NCBI GenBank assembly: GCA_903858075.1
Contig: CAIOHI010000214.1
Coordinates: 1-13,682 of the forward strand
DNA length: 13,682 nucleotides
Source: an uncultured Actinomycetes bacterium
Lineage (GTDB): Bacteria > Actinomycetota > Acidimicrobiia > Acidimicrobiales > Ilumatobacteraceae
Direction of reading: 5' to 3'
Part shown: positions 1 to 6,419 of the stretch, in pieces
Numbering within the stretch: position 1 is the first letter of the stretch
How the letters are laid out: each line of letters begins with the position of its first letter
Made by a program: the position numbers and the translations under genes
The notes under the pieces: generated by a model
Told to the model about the DNA's origin: nothing
Database searches by the model: none
What the model saw: only the letters and a program-made list of their open reading frames with translations

Positions 1-448
1 GCGTGTAACGCATTCCCGAGAGACCTTCGGTTCCTGCCCCGCGCATGAGGTTGATGAGCACGGTTTCTGCTTGGTCGTCGGCTGTGTGCCCAGTGAGTAC
101 GTCGGGGGGCAACAAAGCGAATCGGGCTTGGCGAGCACGCGCTTCCAGGTTGGCTCCGTCGGCAAGATCGGCACGTAAAGAAACTGCAGTTGCGCCAAAA
201 CTTTGGCAAACATTTTCCACGAGAGAAAATTCGTTGTGAGAACCAACTCGTAACCCATGGTCGACGTGGTACGCAGTGACCCGATGGCCAGCAGCCACCG
301 CAAGAATGAGAAGTGCTACAGAATCGGCGCCTCCAGAAACTGCGCATGCCACTCCATGGGGCATTTCAGTTAATGAAGGAAAATGCGTGCGAGAAAGAAG
401 TTCTTGTACTAATTCATGATGCTGAAGTGCTTGCGCATCAAGAATCAT
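1..448 (-). CDS. tilS: tRNA(Ile)-lysidine synthetase TilS, N-terminal part (cut by window edge)
   Basis: This enzyme makes lysidine at C34 of the AUA-reading tRNA-Ile, using ATP and lysine in the cytoplasm; it is normally essential. The visible 149 residues cover most of the N-type ATP pyrophosphatase domain. The PP-loop SGGADS is at 38-43, followed by HVDHGLR at 61-67, LEARAR at 101-106, and GHTADDQAETVL at 120-131 followed by RGAG, all in the order expected for TilS. The C-terminal domains lie beyond base 1. The ATG at 448 is the first start that gives a normal N-terminus. It lies 17 bases behind the stop of the small membrane-protein gene and has neither a clear Shine-Dalgarno sequence nor a TANNNT box at -12, so it is probably read as part of that transcript. 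Family assignment is secure; start choice is fairly secure. Confidence 0.93.
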   Translation of the reverse strand, partial: MILDAQALQHHELVQELLSRTHFPSLTEMPHGVACAVSGGADSVALLILAVAAGHRVTAYHVDHGLRVGSHNEFSLVENVCQSFGATAVSLRADLADGANLEARARQARFALLPPDVLTGHTADDQAETVLINLMRGAGTEGLSGMRYT

Positions 449-465
449 GACAATGTGCGACGGCC

Positions 466-603
466 TTAACGGTTGCGGCGCCCTGGGTACTTCGTTGCGC
501 TGACCTTAGAGACATACCCAGCCACCATGGCGAGGACGGTTGCTACGCCAACAACGGTGAGAACTACACCAATCCACCAGTGCCAAACTTCTGCTGCAAT
601 CAT
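466..603 (-). CDS. 45-residue single-span membrane protein
   Basis: This short gene starts at ATG 603 and ends at TAA 466. The protein has a short N-terminus (MIAAEVWHWW), one hydrophobic span at about residues 11-30 (IGVVLTVVGVATVLAMVAGY), and a basic tail ending KYPGRRNR. That layout suggests one transmembrane helix with the positive tail in the cytoplasm. No family is recognised. Its reality is supported by position (it fills the gap between the MarR gene and tilS) and by a TACGAT box exactly six bases before the ATG, the same leaderless arrangement seen at the larger genes here. It could modulate a membrane partner, but nothing in the sequence says which. An accidental ORF remains possible. 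Confidence 0.65.
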   Translation of the reverse strand: MIAAEVWHWWIGVVLTVVGVATVLAMVAGYVSKVSATKYPGRRNR

Positions 604-615
604 GTCTTTATCGTA
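604..615 (-). promoter_or_regulatory. Leaderless-type -10 box for the 45-residue membrane protein
   Basis: TACGAT at 610-615 is followed by a six-base gap and the ATG at 603. Transcription would start at or next to the A of the start codon. The box overlaps a CGTAG/CTACG inverted repeat at 612-625. Confidence 0.55.
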
Positions 616-625
616 GCGAACTACG
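612..625. repeat. Short inverted repeat CGTAG-CGAA-CTACG
   Basis: A perfect 5-bp stem with a 4-base loop (UUCG when read as minus-strand RNA) lies between the MarR stop and the small membrane-protein gene and overlaps that gene's -10 box. There is no T-run after it, so a classic terminator is unlikely. It could be a small operator or a chance palindrome. Confidence 0.3.
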
Positions 626-633
626 CCGAAGTT

Positions 634-1146
634 TCACAGTTCAAAAGTACTGGCGACGTTGTCGATGGAAGTAACAAATTGGGTCAATAGTTCGGCAAGT
701 TTTGCTTGGTCTTCAGGGGGAAAGTCACTCAAAATTTTGATCATGACCTTCAAGCGTCGCTCAGTAATGATGCCGTGACGGGCGCGACCGGCAGGGGTAA
801 CAGCAACGGTGACCACGCGGCCATCGGAAGGAAGTGTTGTGCGTTCAGCAAGTTCTAGTTTTTCCAGCCGTTGAATGGCACGCGTTGCCGTAGAGGGGTC
901 AACGCGCAGTGCTTCGGCAAGGTCACCCATGCGCCAGAACTCGCGCTCAACGAGAAGGTCGAGAGTGTCTACTTGGCCGGGGTCAAGTGCCGACTCGCCT
1001 TCACCAAAAAGTTTGCTACGCAATGAAGAAGCAGCTGCACCACGACGCATGTCGCGCCATGCATTACCGATGGCCGCAATATTTTCGAGGTCATCAACGG
1101 GATGTGGAGAAGATTGTGAGAGGGGGTTCACAGAGGTGTCTTTCAT
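634..1146 (-). CDS. MarR-family transcriptional regulator
   Basis: A 170-residue winged helix-turn-helix regulator of the MarR type, which usually binds DNA as a dimer and responds to small aromatic or oxidative ligands. After a loose N-terminus, the DNA-binding domain covers about residues 56-120. The recognition helix region DPSTATRAIQRLEKL is at 83-97, and the wing carries the conserved Asp-Gly-Arg (108-110, within TLPSDGRVVTV). The C-terminal helices (125-165) would form the dimer interface. It lies 17 bases behind mgsA and 30 bases before the small membrane-protein gene, so it may control either or itself. The ATG at 1146 is the only usable start after the in-frame TGA upstream. The target cannot be told from the sequence. 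Confidence 0.9.
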   Translation of the reverse strand: MKDTSVNPLSQSSPHPVDDLENIAAIGNAWRDMRRGAAASSLRSKLFGEGESALDPGQVDTLDLLVEREFWRMGDLAEALRVDPSTATRAIQRLEKLELAERTTLPSDGRVVTVAVTPAGRARHGIITERRLKVMIKILSDFPPEDQAKLAELLTQFVTSIDNVASTFEL

Positions 1147-1160
1147 CGGGGTTGTTTCAT

Positions 1161-1166
1161 AGGTTA
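1161..1166 (-). promoter_or_regulatory. Possible -10 box for the MarR gene
   Basis: TAACCT overlaps the mgsA stop codon. It lies 14 bases before the MarR ATG (1146), so it would give a short leader of about 7-8 bases rather than a strictly leaderless mRNA. The gene could equally be read from the mgsA transcript. Confidence 0.3.
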
Positions 1167-1604
1167 GTCAAGTAAAGGAGTGGCGCGGTTATATGAGCTA
1201 CTAATCATTGGCGACGACAAAATGTAATCAGCGGTTGATGGATTGCACGCCACGGGAATATTCCACACCGCAGCAATGCGCAATAACGCTTTGATGTCGG
1301 GGTCATGTGGCTGCGGTTCCAGCGGGTCCCAAAAAAAGAGCAATACATCAACTAAACCATCGGCAATACGCGCACCCAGTTGTTGGTCGCCGCCGAGTGG
1401 GCCACTACGCAAGCGTTCAACGTCGAGCCCAGTGTGTTCATGAATAATCCGGCCGGTGGTTCCGGTGCCTACCAAGATGTGGTTTCCCAATTCAGCACGG
1501 TGGTGCATTGACCATTCCAACATTTGCGGCTTCATGTTGTCGTGAGCAACAAGTGCAATACGTTTTTGGGCGCTAGTGAGAACACCAGTTGATGAGGTAG
1601 CCAT
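1164..1604 (-). CDS. mgsA: Methylglyoxal synthase
   Basis: This cytoplasmic enzyme converts dihydroxyacetone phosphate to methylglyoxal and phosphate, a bypass of lower glycolysis used when phosphate is short or sugar phosphates accumulate. The 146-residue length matches the family. Visible motifs are the phosphate-binding VGTGTTG (45-51), SGPLGGDQQLGA (67-78) with the catalytic Asp73, DPLEPQPHDPDIKAL (93-107) with His100 and Asp103, and the CNPSTADY segment (120-127). Residues 1-14 (MATSSTGVLTSAQK) are a loose extension. The start at ATG 1604 has a weak TAAAGA box six bases upstream. It heads a same-strand run into the MarR gene, the small membrane protein and tilS. Confidence 0.93.
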   Translation of the reverse strand: MATSSTGVLTSAQKRIALVAHDNMKPQMLEWSMHHRAELGNHILVGTGTTGRIIHEHTGLDVERLRSGPLGGDQQLGARIADGLVDVLLFFWDPLEPQPHDPDIKALLRIAAVWNIPVACNPSTADYILSSPMISSSYNRATPLLD

Positions 1605-1616
1605 GCCCCATCTTTA
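1605..1616 (-). promoter_or_regulatory. Weak leaderless-type -10 box for mgsA
   Basis: TAAAGA at 1611-1616 lies six bases before the mgsA ATG. It lacks the final T of the TANNNT pattern, so it is the poorest match among the gene starts here that are not directly behind another gene. Confidence 0.3.
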
Positions 1617-1642
1617 CTCAGTTGCGAAGATGATGTGACGCA

Positions 1643-2230
1643 TTAACGCATAATGACTGCGTCGGCGCCCCATGGTGTGACTTCACCATCGGCACGGAAG
1701 CGTTCGGGAAGTTCTTCCACCATGTCCCATGTTGCAGAGAGTCGACCAACGCCAACACACATTGCAACATTCAACCCGAGTTCCACAATTTGTGGCTCGG
1801 TGAAGTGCTCACGCAATTTGTCGTAGAAAGCGTCGTCGATAGCAAGGTGATTGGTTGCAAAAAGTTCACCGTAGCGAATAGCAATTTTTTCTGCGTCGGT
1901 GAGGCCGTCTGCTTCCATTGGCTTTTCAAGTGAGCACACCAAGTCTTCAGTGATGCCATCTTTCAGTGCATCGGTGTAACGAATGGCCATGCAGCTTCGG
2001 CATTGGTTGTGAAATGCAATGCGCAAACGAACGAGTTCAACGAGGCGCTCTGGCAATGTGCGATTCACCTTTAACGAACCAGCAAATGCCGAAAGACCCT
2101 TTGCCATTTCTGGGCAGTGGCCAAAGATGCGTGTGAGACCAAGTTCAAGTGGTGTCTTGTCGTCGGCGCGCGACATGCGACGAAGATCGGGATCGAGCTG
2201 GTCAACGGTGAGTTTTGAGATGCGTGACAT
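1643..2230 (-). CDS. Carboxymuconolactone decarboxylase (CMD/AhpD-like) family protein
   Basis: A 195-residue all-helical protein of the CMD superfamily, which includes 4-carboxymuconolactone decarboxylase and the AhpD alkylhydroperoxidase. The core motif ELVRLRIAFHNQCRSCMAIRY (about 65-85) carries a CxxC pair, Cys77 and Cys80. The histidine found four residues after the second Cys in AhpD-type sites is replaced here by Arg84, so peroxidase activity by the AhpD mechanism is doubtful. A second repeat-like segment (LTDAEKIAIRYGELFATNHLAIDD, 110-133) matches the family fold. It reads as its own transcription unit, with a TAGGGT box six bases before the ATG at 2230. Upstream is the alpha/beta hydrolase on the same strand. 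The substrate is unknown; a redox role through the CxxC pair is possible. Confidence 0.87.
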   Translation of the reverse strand: MSRISKLTVDQLDPDLRRMSRADDKTPLELGLTRIFGHCPEMAKGLSAFAGSLKVNRTLPERLVELVRLRIAFHNQCRSCMAIRYTDALKDGITEDLVCSLEKPMEADGLTDAEKIAIRYGELFATNHLAIDDAFYDKLREHFTEPQIVELGLNVAMCVGVGRLSATWDMVEELPERFRADGEVTPWGADAVIMR

Positions 2231-2242
2231 AAGGCAACCCTA
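2231..2242 (-). promoter_or_regulatory. Leaderless-type -10 box for the CMD-family gene
   Basis: TAGGGT at 2237-2242 is followed by the six bases TGCCTT and then the ATG at 2230. There is no purine-rich ribosome-binding site in the gap. Confidence 0.6.
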
Positions 2243-2273
2243 GAAGATTTTTGAGGGCTGCAGAACAGTCGAA

Positions 2274-3206
2274 CTACACGTGAGCAGAAAGAAAAAGCTT
2301 AATTTCTTCTATTTGCTCGGCAAGCGTGGTGCGCCAAGAGGATTCAAAACCCGTGGGGGAATCGGCGGCAATAGATTTCAAGTAGTCGAGCACAAGTTGG
2401 GGCACGCCCTCGACGCCTGGTGCAAGCTCTATATATAAGGCAAAGTCGCTACAGGCTTGGTGGCCGCCGTACGGCAAGTTCAGGCGGCGGTGAGGGAGCG
2501 AGCTCTTGCTCAGAATTTCCCAAGCAGGTTCGGCATCGGTTGCAGGCGAGGTGGTGGTGTCACCGAGGCCAACAAGTAAGAGAACTGGTACGGGCACAGA
2601 AGCAATGAGATCGGCGGGAAGAATTCGCGTGTACGCCTGCGCGCCAATGGCGGCCTTAAACCGTTGATCTGCCTGCATACCGTGAATACCTGTTGTAGCA
2701 ATGAGTGCAGTGAGGCCTCCGTAACTGTGCCCACCAATAAACAAGTTGTTCTTATCAACAGCAGAGGAGAGACCAGCCATGAGTTCGCTACGTATTCCTA
2801 TTGCACAGTCGGCAATAAAGCTGACGTCACCAAGCCTTTGTTTGTCGTTAGTTTCATCGTCAACGTTTTGACCGGTCATCCAATCGGTGAGCGTGTCGCC
2901 GGGGTGATCGCTTGACACCACCACAAAACCAGATGCTGCAATGGCCTCGCAGAGTTGGCTGTAGTTAAAGCGCAACCCCGTGCGACCGTGCGACCACACA
3001 AGTAGAGGAAATTTTCCGGCTGCAAGCGCAGCATTTTCATACGCAGATGCTGAAGGAAAAGAAACACCCGGAAGCAATTCGTAACGCGTGACAGCATCTT
3101 CTGGTTTGGTTTGAGCTGGGTACCAGACATCCACACCAAGCATGCGGTTATCACGCTTCTCATCAATGACAAGAGTGCTGGTGTGACCTACTTGATGCGC
3201 TGTCAT
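2274..3206 (-). CDS. Alpha/beta hydrolase (dienelactone hydrolase / PAF-acetylhydrolase-like)
   Basis: A 310-residue cytoplasmic alpha/beta-hydrolase with no signal peptide. The fold is clear: PLLVWSHGRTG (67-77) forms the oxyanion-hole strand and loop, GFVVVSSDHPGD (93-104) follows, the nucleophile elbow GGHSYGG (158-164) gives Ser161, VLLLVGLGD (208-216) offers the acid residue Asp216, and YGGHQ (246-250) offers His249. The N-terminal layout (DVWYPA near 26-31, parsed before the WSHG strand) resembles the bacterial PAF-acetylhydrolase-like/dienelactone-hydrolase branch, which cleaves small esters or lactones. The start at ATG 3206 directly follows the TAA of the AIM24 gene (3209-3207) with no gap, so the two are almost certainly co-transcribed and translationally coupled. 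The substrate cannot be deduced. Confidence 0.88.
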   Translation of the reverse strand: MTAHQVGHTSTLVIDEKRDNRMLGVDVWYPAQTKPEDAVTRYELLPGVSFPSASAYENAALAAGKFPLLVWSHGRTGLRFNYSQLCEAIAASGFVVVSSDHPGDTLTDWMTGQNVDDETNDKQRLGDVSFIADCAIGIRSELMAGLSSAVDKNNLFIGGHSYGGLTALIATTGIHGMQADQRFKAAIGAQAYTRILPADLIASVPVPVLLLVGLGDTTTSPATDAEPAWEILSKSSLPHRRLNLPYGGHQACSDFALYIELAPGVEGVPQLVLDYLKSIAADSPTGFESSWRTTLAEQIEEIKLFLSAHV

Positions 3207-3890
3207 TTAGTTTGTGCCGTGCGAGTGTGATGCTGAAGCGAAACGGCCAAACCAGTTGGGGTTACGTGTTTGGGTGTATACCTCGCCTGGTCCTTCAAAA
3301 TGAAACACCAATCCTTCGCCAGACTTAATTGTATTCATCCAACCAGTTGCTGCTTTGTGAAGCGACATCGTTACCGATGCTTGTACGGCAACCATGTGGC
3401 CACTGTCAACAACAATTTTTTCACCAGCAGCAAGCTTGACAACTTCAATTGCTCCATATGCACCTGCGAGCAAAATTCCATCGCCACTCACGTGAACAAG
3501 GAATGCACCTTCACCACCAAAGAGAGACTTCATGCCACCCCACTTCGTATCGAGCGTGAGACCCATTGAAGATGCGATCCAAGATGCCTGCGACAAGATC
3601 CAAGGCGCTGCAGCAGTGGATTGCAAAATGACTGCGTCACCAGGAAGGCCCATTGCAACATCGACGAATCCGCCATTTGGCCCTGCCGTCGCAGTGGTTT
3701 GAAAAAAGGACTCTCCACCAAGGGCGGAACGTTTGAGGGCCTTCAAAAAGCCACCCTCCATTTTTCCTTCCACCACCATGTCGGGCGACATGGCGACCAT
3801 GGCTCCGGACTCTAAGCGCATCTGCTCGTTGGGTTGCAACGTGGCGCGGGCGGTGGAAAAGGCGGGCTGGTGGCGAATCTGAAGTTCCAT
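3207..3890 (-). CDS. AIM24-family (TIGR00266-type) protein
   Basis: A 227-residue protein of the AIM24 family, a single beta-rich domain known from yeast mitochondria and many bacteria but with no firm bacterial function. Features are RLESGAMVAMSPDMVVEGKMEGG near the N-terminus, the glycine-rich core SALGGESFFQTTATAGPNGGFVDVAMGLPGD, and GEGAFLVHVSGDGILLAGAYGAIEVVKLAAGEKIVVDSGHMVA, all typical of the family. The reading frame stays open upstream to 4175, but that extension would run antisense through the SDR gene. The start MELQIRHQPAF at 3890 fits the family length and has TACAGT exactly six bases upstream. MVKHYSEV at 3914 is the alternative, and it would overlap the SDR start codon. It is followed with no gap by the alpha/beta hydrolase gene. 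Confidence 0.88.
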   Translation of the reverse strand: MELQIRHQPAFSTARATLQPNEQMRLESGAMVAMSPDMVVEGKMEGGFLKALKRSALGGESFFQTTATAGPNGGFVDVAMGLPGDAVILQSTAAAPWILSQASWIASSMGLTLDTKWGGMKSLFGGEGAFLVHVSGDGILLAGAYGAIEVVKLAAGEKIVVDSGHMVAVQASVTMSLHKAATGWMNTIKSGEGLVFHFEGPGEVYTQTRNPNWFGRFASASHSHGTN

Positions 3891-3915
3891 TACTTCACTG
3901 TAATGTTTCACCATG
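3888..3915. promoter_or_regulatory. Overlapping bidirectional leaderless promoter (AIM24 / SDR)
   Basis: Two divergent starts are 23 bases apart. On the plus strand TAATGT (3901-3906) is followed by TTCACC and the SDR ATG at 3913. On the minus strand TACAGT (3902-3897) is followed by GAAGTA and the AIM24 ATG at 3890. The two boxes share the self-complementary TA at 3901-3902. The region also contains a perfect inverted repeat, CATTAC (3888-3893) and GTAATG (3900-3905), separated by six bases. No convincing -35 hexamer is visible on either side. RNA polymerase should be unable to occupy both -10 boxes at once. Confidence 0.6.
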
Positions 3916-4650
3916 TCGGAATTCCAAGGAAAAGTCGTAATTGTTACCGGGTCATCAAGCGGAATTGGTGAGTCCATTGCTCGGCGTTTAGCCGATCTTG
4001 GCGCAACCGTTGTGGTCAATTCATCTTCATCGGTTGAGGCGGGTGAGGGAGTGGCCAAGTCGTTGCCAAATGGGGCGATATATGTTCGAGCCGATATTTC
4101 GAAAAAAGAGGAAGCGCTCAACTTGCTCGACCAAACAATCAAGGCATTTGGCAAGTTAGACATTTTGGTGAACAATGCCGGCTGGACTACTCCGGTTCCT
4201 CATCACGACCTCGATGCACTCACCGACGAGATCTTTTTGAAAACCTTTGAAGTGAATGTTTATGGAACGTGGTACCTCAGCAAAGCAGCTATTCCTTATT
4301 TGAAGCAAAGCGAAGACGGCAACATTGTCAACATCACTTCAATTGCTGGTGTGCGTCAGGTGGGAAGTTCAATGGCGTACTCCATGACTAAAGCTGCGCT
4401 CAATCAAATGACAAAGTTGATGGCAAAGAGTTGTTGGCCAGTTCGTATTAACGCCGTTGCCCCCGGTCTTATTGAAACGCCGTGGACTGCTGACTGGGAT
4501 GCAATGCACACCAACGTTGCAAAGTCTGCTCCGTTAAAGAGGTCGGGAACACCAGACGATTGCACCGAAGCAACACTTGGATTGTTGCGTACCAAATATG
4601 CAACAGGACAAATTTTTGTTGTAGATGGTGGCCTTACTTTGATGTCGTAG
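3913..4650 (+). CDS. Short-chain dehydrogenase/reductase (classical SDR)
   Basis: A 245-residue Rossmann-fold oxidoreductase of the classical SDR type. The cofactor motif TGSSSGIG is at 12-19, Asp61 (RADIS) is the adenine-ring contact, NNAG is at 87-90, Asn115 (FEVNVYG) is present, and the catalytic triad is Ser143, Tyr156 and Lys160 (YSMTK). APGLIETPW (183-191) is the usual post-catalytic loop and the C-terminus is VDGG-LTLMS. Position 36-37 is Asn-Ser instead of Asp, which hints at NADP(H) rather than NAD(H), but this is weak. The family includes FabG-like ketoacyl reductases and many alcohol or sugar dehydrogenases, so the substrate is not assignable. It is the only plus-strand enzyme gene in the window, diverging from the AIM24 gene and converging on the amidohydrolase, whose stop is four bases away. 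Confidence 0.93.
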   Translation: MSEFQGKVVIVTGSSSGIGESIARRLADLGATVVVNSSSSVEAGEGVAKSLPNGAIYVRADISKKEEALNLLDQTIKAFGKLDILVNNAGWTTPVPHHDLDALTDEIFLKTFEVNVYGTWYLSKAAIPYLKQSEDGNIVNITSIAGVRQVGSSMAYSMTKAALNQMTKLMAKSCWPVRINAVAPGLIETPWTADWDAMHTNVAKSAPLKRSGTPDDCTEATLGLLRTKYATGQIFVVDGGLTLMS

Positions 4651-4662
4651 TTTTTAGCTACG
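4646..4662. terminator. Weak hairpin between convergent SDR and amidohydrolase genes
   Basis: CGTAG (4646-4650, including the SDR stop) pairs with CTACG (4658-4662) around a seven-base T-rich loop. Both stop codons lie inside it. With only a 5-bp stem and the T-run in the loop, it is at best a weak bidirectional terminator. Confidence 0.25.
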
Positions 4663-6402
4663 CACAAGTCGACCAGGGCGTGCGCCTGTGTCGGCATCGT
4701 TCAAGCGAGTAACAACACCATTCACCAAAGTTGCTGCATAACCAGTAGATGGTTGCAAAATACGCGTACCACCAGCGGGCAGGTCTTTACGAACAAATGG
4801 AGCTTGAATAGTGAGTTTGTCAAGATTGATGACATTCACGTCGGCACGCTTTCCCACTTCCAAAGAACCACGGTCGCTGAGGCCATAGAGGTCGGCGTTG
4901 TTCTTTGTAAGTTTGCGCACTGTTGACTCAAGTGGCAAACGCTCACCACGGCTACGGTCGCGCACCCAATGTGTGAGGTGGAAAGTGGGCATCGAGCAGT
5001 CACAAATGAAACTCACATGAGCACCTGCATCGGAAAGACCAGTGATGGTGTCGGGGTGAAGCAACATTTCACGGCTTGCGTTCAGGTCGCCCTTGGCAAA
5101 GTTTGAACCAAATATTGCGTAGAAAGCTGTTCCTTCATTTTCCAACAACAAGTCATACATGAGCGACTCTGGAGAAACGCCGAGCACCTTTGCGCGACCT
5201 ACTACCGATTCTTCACGAAGTGGCTCGTAATTAATAGGGAAGGTCAACGAGAAAGTGGCGTTCAACGCACGTGCATACAAGCCCACAACGGCCTGCATGG
5301 AACCTGCGTTTTCCGATGGCACGCTGCGATCGTTAATGATGGCTTCTTTCATTGCCGGGTCGCGCATTGCCTTCACTCGCTCTGGCAATGGCAAGTGCGC
5401 AACTTCACGCAAGTAGGTGCCTTTGCGCATAAACATGTGGTACGTACCCAAGCTGGTCATAACCGTTACTGCACGCGGTGCAACTTGTGGTCGTAGTTGT
5501 GCGCCGTTTGCGTTTTCGGCAGACACTGCATTGAGCACGTCGCGCCAATGGTCAATGTCTTCAGCAATTTGAACTGTGGTGAAAGTAATGGGACGCCCGC
5601 TCTTGCGTGAAACATCGGCAAGCATCATTACCTCTTCAACTGGCTTTGCTTTTTCGCCACCAAGAGCTTCGAGCGCACCAACGGTGCCGGCAGGAATTGC
5701 TTCGAACACACCTTTACCCATTGCGTTAGCAATGGCAACGAGTTCTTCTTCAGCGGCAAATGTTCCTGGCACAGGTGAACCCGACAGAGAGCGGTGACCA
5801 ATTGTGCGCGAAGTGGAGAAGCCAAGTGCTCCAGCTTCCATTGCCTCTTTAGTGAGTTGAGCCATCTCAGCAATTTCTGCTGGTGTTGCATCTTCATTAT
5901 CGGTACCGCGTTCACCCATGACGTAGAAGCGCAATGCACCGTGAGCAATTTGTGTTCCAACGTCGATGCTGAACTTGCGCGTATCGAGAAAATCTAAGTA
6001 CTCAGGAAATGATTCCCATGCTCCCCATGGCATGCCTTCAACAAGTGCACTGCCAGGAATGTCTTCAACACCTTCCATAATGTCGATGAGCGGGGCTTCT
6101 GAACCCGGGCGTACCGGAGCAAAACCCACTCCGCAGTTGCCCATGACCAAAGTGGTGACACCATTTGTTGCCGATGGTTCAAGATCTTCATCCCAAGTCA
6201 CTTGACCGTCATAGTGCGTGTGCACGTCGACCCAACCTGGAGTAACAATGTGGCCAGCAGCATTGATGACTTGCTTGGCGTCTTCGGAAATACTCGGAGC
6301 AATGTGGGTAATGACCCCAGCATTAATTGCTATATCGGCAACGAAGGCGTCAGCCCCAGTGCCATCAACGATTGTTCCCCCACGAATCACGATGTCATGC
6401 AT
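4654..6402 (-). CDS. Amidohydrolase, N-acyl-D-amino-acid deacylase (D-aminoacylase) family
   Basis: A 582-residue TIM-barrel metal-dependent amidohydrolase of the D-aminoacylase group, which typically releases D-amino acids from N-acylated forms in the cytoplasm. The N-terminal beta-sandwich strand is HDIVIRGGTIVDGTG (2-16). The metal-site motif GWVDVHTHYDGQ follows (56-67; His61, His63, Asp65), then MGNCGVGFAP with Cys90, which corresponds to the bridging Cys of D-aminoacylases. The C-terminal barrel Asp is in GLSDAGAH (455-462; Asp458), then KRADVNVINLDKL closes the beta-sandwich. Where classic D-aminoacylases have a metal-binding His in an SHxK-like segment, this one reads ITFTTVQ (272-278), so the true substrate may differ. 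It is a single gene with TATTCT six bases before ATG 6402. Upstream is the DapB-like oxidoreductase, 17 bases away. Confidence 0.88.
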   Translation of the reverse strand: MHDIVIRGGTIVDGTGADAFVADIAINAGVITHIAPSISEDAKQVINAAGHIVTPGWVDVHTHYDGQVTWDEDLEPSATNGVTTLVMGNCGVGFAPVRPGSEAPLIDIMEGVEDIPGSALVEGMPWGAWESFPEYLDFLDTRKFSIDVGTQIAHGALRFYVMGERGTDNEDATPAEIAEMAQLTKEAMEAGALGFSTSRTIGHRSLSGSPVPGTFAAEEELVAIANAMGKGVFEAIPAGTVGALEALGGEKAKPVEEVMMLADVSRKSGRPITFTTVQIAEDIDHWRDVLNAVSAENANGAQLRPQVAPRAVTVMTSLGTYHMFMRKGTYLREVAHLPLPERVKAMRDPAMKEAIINDRSVPSENAGSMQAVVGLYARALNATFSLTFPINYEPLREESVVGRAKVLGVSPESLMYDLLLENEGTAFYAIFGSNFAKGDLNASREMLLHPDTITGLSDAGAHVSFICDCSMPTFHLTHWVRDRSRGERLPLESTVRKLTKNNADLYGLSDRGSLEVGKRADVNVINLDKLTIQAPFVRKDLPAGGTRILQPSTGYAATLVNGVVTRLNDADTGARPGRLVRS

Positions 6403-6414
6403 TCATTGAGAATA
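6403..6414 (-). promoter_or_regulatory. Leaderless-type -10 box for the amidohydrolase
   Basis: TATTCT at 6409-6414 is followed by CAATGA and the ATG at 6402. The whole promoter sits in the 17-base gap behind the oxidoreductase gene, so any -35 contact would lie inside that gene. Confidence 0.6.
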
Positions 6415-6419
6415 CCAAC

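Noticed and set aside
612..4662. The same CGTAG...CTACG stem at 612-625 and 4646-4662 as a shared regulatory element
   Set aside because: Loop lengths differ (4 and 7), the contexts differ, and a 5-bp stem can easily recur by chance.
4404..4697. A 97-residue minus-strand frame over the SDR 3' end
   Set aside because: It is antisense to the conserved SDR C-terminus and overlaps the amidohydrolase stop, with no recognisable domain.
5628..5960. A 110-residue minus-strand frame inside the amidohydrolase
   Set aside because: Out-of-frame shadow within an intact, motif-bearing gene.
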